Positions 6,693 through 8,627 of a stretch of DNA of 8,627 nt are shown here, piece after piece. Below the pieces are notes generated by a model. The model saw nothing but the letters and a program-made list of their open reading frames with translations. It did not search any database and was not told the DNA's origin. The DNA comes from an uncultured Cloacibacillus sp. (GTDB lineage: Bacteria > Synergistota > Synergistia > Synergistales > Synergistaceae). The position numbers were made by a program, and so were the translations under genes. Each line of letters opens with the position of its first letter. The first letter of the stretch is position 1. The stretch spans positions 1 through 8,627 of the forward strand of contig CAKSWL010000076.1 of NCBI GenBank assembly GCA_934511335.1, written 5' to 3'.

Positions 6693-6960
6693 CTTTCTTT
6701 ACCTCTTCTCTTTCATCATTAAGCGGCAGTTCCGTAAAAAACAGCCGAACCGCGATCCACAAGAGAAAAGATATCCCCACGTAACCGGCAATACAGCTAT
6801 AGAAGAACCACTCGGGAAAACCGAAGATGTAACGGTATTGCGTGGGATCGTCGCCAAAGCCGTAGGCGGTCGCATACCACCAGACAAAAAAAAGCAGATA
6901 AAGACCGATGATTATAAAGATCTCCCGCCTCGTTACCTGTAAAAATTTTTTAGACGCCAC
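6685..6960 (-). CDS. yhdT: YhdT-family (DUF997) small membrane protein
   Basis: A 91-residue protein with two membrane segments (about 13-32 and 50-75) and a charged C-terminus. The stretch GFPEWFFYSCIAG is the DUF997/YhdT signature. In many bacteria yhdT lies directly upstream of panF, as it does in E. coli, but its biochemical role is not known; a helper or partner of PanF is the natural guess. The GTG at 6960 was chosen because GGAGGG lies 8 nt upstream and the length then fits the family (about 80 residues). In-frame ATGs at 6990, 7005 and 7038 lack a ribosome site, and the one at 7038 lies upstream of the predicted transcription start. The stop overlaps the panF start by 8 bp. Confidence 0.88.
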   Translation of the reverse strand: MASKKFLQVTRREIFIIIGLYLLFFVWWYATAYGFGDDPTQYRYIFGFPEWFFYSCIAGYVGISFLLWIAVRLFFTELPLNDEREEVKKDD

Positions 6961-6968
6961 GTCTTTTG

Positions 6969-6974
6969 CCCTCC
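6969..6974 (-). promoter_or_regulatory. Ribosome binding site that fixes the GTG start of yhdT
   Basis: GGAGGG on the minus strand lies 8 nt before the GTG at 6960. It is the only strong Shine-Dalgarno match near any candidate start of this gene. Confidence 0.8.
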
Positions 6975-7017
6975 ATTTGATCAAAATCATGCGTTTATGG
7001 CGCATAAGTATAGTACA

Positions 7018-7045
7018 ATTATAAAATATCAACAACATATGTCAG
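7018..7045 (-). promoter_or_regulatory. Promoter of the yhdT-panF operon
   Basis: On the minus strand a -35 CTGACA (7045-7040) and a perfect -10 TATAAT (7023-7018) are 16 bp apart. Transcription would start near 7011, giving a leader of about 50 nt. A second -10-like TATACT follows directly, with a weaker -35. Confidence 0.7.
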
Positions 7046-7070
7046 GTATTATACATTTTCAAAGTAACGC

Positions 7071-7098
7071 TTGAAAAGTTACAAAAATCGGGTATAAT
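7071..7098 (+). promoter_or_regulatory. Promoter of the tRNA-Ser gene
   Basis: TTGAAA (7071-7076) and a perfect TATAAT (7093-7098) are 16 bp apart and face the tRNA gene. Transcription would start near 7105, about 15 nt before the mature tRNA. It stands back to back with the yhdT-panF promoter. Confidence 0.85.
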
Positions 7099-7120
7099 GC
7101 TTTGTGTCCTTCGGATGCGG

Positions 7121-7213
7121 GGAGGGGTGGCCGAGTGGTCGAAGGCGGGCGACTCGAAATCGTCTTATCGGTGCTGAGCCGGTACGTGGGTTCAAATCCC
7201 ACCTTCTCCGCCA
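7121..7213 (+). tRNA. tRNA-Ser (anticodon CGA), CCA end encoded
   Basis: A type II tRNA. The acceptor stem GGAGGGG pairs with CTTCTCC (two G-U pairs), followed by discriminator G and encoded CCA at 7211-7213. The D arm is GCC...GGC. The anticodon stem GGCGA/TCGTC closes the loop CTCGAAA, placing anticodon CGA at 7155-7157, which reads UCG codons. A long variable arm with a CGGT/GCCG stem marks a serine tRNA, and the T arm is GTGGG-TTCAAAT-CCCAC. It has its own promoter and terminator and stands alone. Confidence 0.97.
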
Positions 7214-7229
7214 TTTTCAGTCGAATAGA

Positions 7230-7256
7230 GGCCGCCTGTTTCAGGCGGCCTTATTT
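7230..7256 (+). terminator. Intrinsic terminator after tRNA-Ser
   Basis: A 9-bp stem GGCCGCCTG / CAGGCGGCC closes a TTT loop and is followed by TTATTT; an A-T rich extension (AATA with TATT) lengthens the stem. It starts 17 nt after the tRNA. The same hairpin lies downstream of the convergent PII-like gene, but its minus-strand tail is not T-rich, so it serves mainly the tRNA. Confidence 0.75.
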
Positions 7257-7278
7257 CATCCCCTTTAAAAACTTTTTT

Positions 7279-7947
7279 TTAAAGCTTTGAAAATCCCGCG
7301 ACCCTTTCTACGGGGACGGTAAAGGCGATGGCTCTGGCGTCGGTGGACGGCCCCGCCTTTTCGATGATCGCGTCAATAATGGCATCCCGTCCCTCTTTGC
7401 TGGCGACGAGATAGATCATCTCCTTTTCCTCCGCGATAGTGAGACCGAAAAACTTCGAGGCAAAGCGAGCGCCGGTGCCTTTAGCATGGATGACCGTCCC
7501 CCCGCGCGCTCCGGCGTCGCGCGCCGCATCCATAACCATATCGACATAGCCCCTTTCTGCTATCGCGACGATCAGCGAATACTGCATGTCTTCCACCCTC
7601 TTTTTAAAGTCATCGTCTAAAAAATCTTCGGACAAACATTGCGCGTTGGACACGCCGGCGACACAGCGCACGGGAAGCATCATGGCGACGCCGGCGTTTG
7701 GCGCGTCGATCCGCATCTCGGACACCAGCCGCTCAAGAAGCGTCTGCGCGGAACTGGAGCCGCACAGACAGCAGATGATCTGCCGTTCCTTCTTCTCCAG
7801 CCCCCACAGGTGAAGCGCCTTTTTCTGCGCGGTCCCCTCACAGAGATAACTGAAGACCAGATTGGCCCCGTACTTATGAAAAAAATCCATGTAGCTGTCG
7901 CTCTGTTCGCGCTGGACGACAGCGATGATGAAATTAACGCCGTTCAT
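7279..7947 (-). CDS. Tandem PII-like (GlnB-type fold) regulatory protein
   Basis: A 222-residue soluble protein built of two related halves of about 100 residues. Repeat 1 ends AGVAMMLPVRCVAGVS (85-100) and repeat 2 ends RAIAFTVPVERVAGFS (205-220). The middles also align: LWGLEKKERQIIC (47-59) with FFGLTIAEEKEMIYL (166-180). Repeat 2 has ERGYVDMVMDAARDAGARGG...HAKGTG (131-158), a pattern seen in PII/GlnB-related proteins, which are ferredoxin-fold sensors that bind nucleotides between subunits and often gate a membrane transporter. The classic T-loop tyrosine and the B-loop GDGKIF motif are absent, so ligand and modification are unknown. Six cysteines (36, 59, 60, 62, 95, 104) all lie in or just after repeat 1 and none in repeat 2. 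The gene lies 30 bp downstream of the DUF1538 gene in the same operon. Its ribosome site is a poor, G-rich GGGGAAG. Confidence 0.75.
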   Translation of the reverse strand: MNGVNFIIAVVQREQSDSYMDFFHKYGANLVFSYLCEGTAQKKALHLWGLEKKERQIICCLCGSSSAQTLLERLVSEMRIDAPNAGVAMMLPVRCVAGVSNAQCLSEDFLDDDFKKRVEDMQYSLIVAIAERGYVDMVMDAARDAGARGGTVIHAKGTGARFASKFFGLTIAEEKEMIYLVASKEGRDAIIDAIIEKAGPSTDARAIAFTVPVERVAGFSKL

Positions 7948-7977
7948 AACTGCTTCCCCCCCAAACTGTAATCTCCG

Positions 7978-8627
7978 TCATAGCAGCTGCTCCTTCTTCC
8001 TCATCGCCGACATGCCGCGCATGTAGAGCAGCCCCAAAAGCTGAATGGTGATCAGCGGCGTCATCGCGACCATCGCCACCACGCCGAAGGCGTCCTGCGT
8101 GATGTTGCCTCCCACCGCCGTACAGAGCCCCATCGCCAGCGGCAGCAGGAAGGTCGCCGTCATCGCGCCCGAGGCCACGCCGCCGGAGTCAAAGGCGATC
8201 GCCGTGAATATCGGCGGCACAAAAAAGCTCAGCGCGAGCGCGAGCGCGTAGCCCGGCACGATAAGCCACATCAGCGGCATCCCCGTCAGGATACGCATCA
8301 TCGCGAGCCCCACGGAGATGGAGACGCCGATGGAAAGGCTGACGCTCATCGCTTTTTTGGGGATCGCGCCCGCCGTTATTTCCACTACCTGCTTATTCAG
8401 CACATGGACTGCCGGCTCAGCCATGACGATGAAATAACCGATAACCATTCCGATCGGCACGATGATCCAGTTGTTCTCCAGCCCGCCGATAAGCTGCCCA
8501 ATGTAATTGCCGACCGGCAGGAAGCCGACATTTACGCCGGTGAGGAAGAGGACCAGGCCGAAATAAGTATAAAGAATGCCGACCATGATCTGAATCATCT
8601 CCGTCCCGTAGAGCTTCAGCTTAAAGA
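7978..8627 (-). CDS. DUF1538 integral membrane protein, C-terminal part (5' cut by window edge)
   Basis: The frame runs from a TGA at 7980-7978 to the window end; residues upstream of the Met at 8598 (FKLKLYGTE) keep the frame open, so that Met is internal. About 215 residues are present, nearly all hydrophobic, with some five or six membrane segments. GILYTYFGLVLFLTGVNVGF, AEPAVHVLNKQVVEITAGAI, PGYALALALSFFVPP and AFDSGGVASGAMTATFLLP are family hallmarks that I recognise as DUF1538. The glycine/serine-rich FDSGGVASG stretch between helices resembles a substrate or ion re-entrant loop, though no substrate is established. Full-length members have two copies of the domain; the first would lie beyond the edge. 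The downstream PII-like gene suggests a regulated transporter or channel. Confidence 0.85.
   Translation of the reverse strand, partial: FKLKLYGTEMIQIMVGILYTYFGLVLFLTGVNVGFLPVGNYIGQLIGGLENNWIIVPIGMVIGYFIVMAEPAVHVLNKQVVEITAGAIPKKAMSVSLSIGVSISVGLAMMRILTGMPLMWLIVPGYALALALSFFVPPIFTAIAFDSGGVASGAMTATFLLPLAMGLCTAVGGNITQDAFGVVAMVAMTPLITIQLLGLLYMRGMSAMRKKEQLL

Noticed and set aside
6961..7038. Upstream ATG starts for yhdT (6990, 7005, 7038)
   Set aside because: None has a Shine-Dalgarno sequence, two lie at or before the predicted transcription start, and the GTG at 6960 has GGAGGG at 8 nt.
7193..7213. tRNA-Ser 3' end as an integration attachment site
   Set aside because: I saw no second copy of the tRNA 3' end in the window and no integrase gene; the flanking genes look like normal chromosome.
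7102..7290. Short open frame on the plus strand
   Set aside because: It runs straight through the tRNA-Ser gene and its terminator.

Overview
This window reads as ordinary chromosome from a GC-rich bacterium, with one less well understood locus at its right end. It holds nine protein-coding genes (two cut by the window edges), one tRNA gene, four intrinsic terminators and three sigma70-type promoters that can be read from the sequence. The combination of high GC, a short EF-Ts (198 residues), an E. coli-style HD-containing CCA enzyme, a tungsten/molybdenum oxidoreductase and a DUF1538/PII-like pair would suit an anaerobe such as a member of the Synergistota. That placement is an inference from gene content and was not tested by any search.

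Left part, 1-834 (+): the C-terminal 277 residues of a molybdopterin-dependent oxidoreductase. It converges on the translation-factor cluster, with only 18 bp between the two stop codons.

Centre, 853-5213 (all -): read in the direction of transcription, the order is rpsB (ribosomal protein S2), tsf (EF-Ts), pyrH (UMP kinase), frr (ribosome recycling factor) and cca (tRNA nucleotidyltransferase). The first four form the widely conserved bacterial rpsB-tsf-pyrH-frr block. rpsB and tsf are one base apart. An intrinsic terminator follows tsf and another follows frr, so the block is punctuated even though all genes point the same way. The rpsB mRNA has a leader of about 100 nt with an imperfect hairpin, a candidate site for feedback control.

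Next, 5214-6960 (-): a two-gene operon, yhdT (DUF997 small membrane protein) and panF (sodium/pantothenate symporter), overlapping by 8 bp. It ends in an unusual three-armed repeat/terminator at 5131-5208. Its promoter lies back to back with that of a tRNA-Ser(CGA) gene (7121-7213, +), which ends in its own hairpin terminator.

Right part, 7279-8627 (-): a DUF1538 integral membrane protein (partial) followed after 30 bp by a 222-residue protein made of two PII-like (ferredoxin-fold, GlnB-type) repeats. The pairing resembles other transporter + PII-type regulator pairs (AmtB-GlnK, SbtA-SbtB), and it is the best candidate here for a poorly described system. No mobile elements, CRISPR arrays, attachment sites or replication origins were seen.
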